Shown here: positions 63,753-64,000 of the stretch, piece by piece
How the letters are laid out: the number at the start of each line of letters is the position of its first letter
Position numbering within the stretch: the first letter of the stretch is position 1
DNA from: Methanocaldococcus villosus KIN24-T80
GTDB lineage: Archaea; AGJL01; Methanococci; Methanococcales; Methanocaldococcaceae
DNA length: 64,000 nt
NCBI RefSeq assembly: GCF_000371805.1
Contig: NZ_AQUK01000001.1
Coordinates: 62,001-126,000 of the forward strand
Direction of reading: 5' to 3'
Made by a program: the position numbers and the translations under genes
Notes under the pieces: model-generated
What the model saw: the letters and a program-made list of their open reading frames with translations, nothing else
Told to the model about the DNA's origin: nothing
The model's database searches: none

Positions 63753-64000
63753 ATGGCTGTTAAGATAGAACTATTTACATCTCCAATGTGTCCTCACTGT
63801 CCTGCTGCTAAAAGGGTTGTTGAAGAAGTGGTTAAAGAGTTTCCTGAAGTTGAAGTTGAATATATAAATGTTATGGAAAATCCAGATAGAGCTATGAAAT
63901 ATGGAATAATGGCTGTTCCTACAATTGTTATAAATGGAGAGATTGAATTTATTGGGGCTCCTACAAAAGAAGCATTAATAGAAGCTATAAAGAAGAGATT
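63753..64000 (+). CDS. Thioredoxin/glutaredoxin-like protein (MjTrx type), cut by window end
   Basis: The 82 visible residues begin MAVKIELFTSPMCPHCPAAK, with the redox motif CPHC, and contain the cis-proline in GIMAVPTIVINGE. This is the small (about 85-residue) archaeal glutaredoxin-like thioredoxin of M. jannaschii type, a disulfide reductase. The reading frame runs to the last base of the window, only about one to three codons before the expected stop. GGTGG precedes the ATG. Confidence 0.95.
   Translation, partial: MAVKIELFTSPMCPHCPAAKRVVEEVVKEFPEVEVEYINVMENPDRAMKYGIMAVPTIVINGEIEFIGAPTKEALIEAIKKR

Overview
This window is a gene-dense, AT-rich (roughly 30% GC) piece of a hyperthermophilic methanogen chromosome, almost certainly a relative of Methanocaldococcus. 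The evidence is archaeal information-processing genes (topoisomerase VI A, Spt5, L11, RfcS with an intein, eIF1A, Rio1, Kae1-Bud32, TruD, beta-CASP nuclease), methanogen cofactor genes (cofG for F420, aksF for coenzyme B, cbiE for cobamides), archaeal AglB, Hsp16.5-type Hsp20 and a Methanocaldococcus-type Cdc48. GGTGA-like ribosome binding sites precede most genes. GTG and TTG starts are common, so many starts given here lie a few codons inside the longest open frame.

Layout. 1-4524: the left edge holds a box C/D guide RNA, then sucC, a TPR protein, a galE-like epimerase, an RNA-binding protein, hypA and a riboflavin/F420-pathway reductase. 4516-8147: top6A diverges from ftsZ-secE-spt5-rpl11. 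8150-14039: a DedA protein, hemerythrin, hsp20, small unknowns, a TusA-DsrE fusion, deoxyhypusine synthase and a beta-CASP nuclease. 14026-18829 (minus): a membrane-anchored roadblock-like protein, an unknown protein, larB, dtdA and kae1-bud32. 18850-25372: a peptide/nickel-type ABC importer split into two divergent arms, plus a small kinase. 25384-31095: a SagB-like oxidoreductase, DUF2117, and the operon rfcS(intein)-C5 methyltransferase-tsaC-tail-anchored coiled coil. 31166-41146: aksF, a UPF0104 membrane protein, a MIP18-like protein, pyrG, carbamoyltransferase and aglB, then DUF190-crcB-cbiE-NYN nuclease. 41227-48727: Nudix, radical SAM, argF, unknowns, a PUA protein and cdc48. 48793-56931: an MBL protein, pyrE, UPF0280, a dUTPase-like gene, hisS, a methyltransferase, rio1/eIF1A, TatD, cofG and a ferredoxin. 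56961-64000: hflX, argB, a TPR protein, TraB, truD, tRNA-Val, pyrI, DUF169 and a truncated thioredoxin.

How genes work together. Two parts of the tRNA t6A pathway (TsaC/Sua5-like and Kae1-Bud32) sit with other tRNA genes (dtdA, truD, hisS, tRNA-Val). Nickel is a recurring theme (hypA, larB, NikA-like importer with a DUF4198 protein). Pyrimidine and arginine metabolism is represented by pyrG, pyrE, pyrI, argF and argB. No insertion sequence, CRISPR array, prophage or integrase is visible, and no gap between genes exceeds about 165 bases.

The most notable observations are: a 20-bp element shared exactly by the hsp20 and cdc48 promoters at nearly the same distance from the start codon (a candidate heat-shock operator); a C/D guide RNA whose second guide appears to match the 23S A-loop region; an hflX gene that seems to start at ATA; a shrunken intein in RfcS; a 79-bp perfect repeat between the two ABC ATPase genes; and convergent gene pairs that nearly all overlap at their 3' ends.
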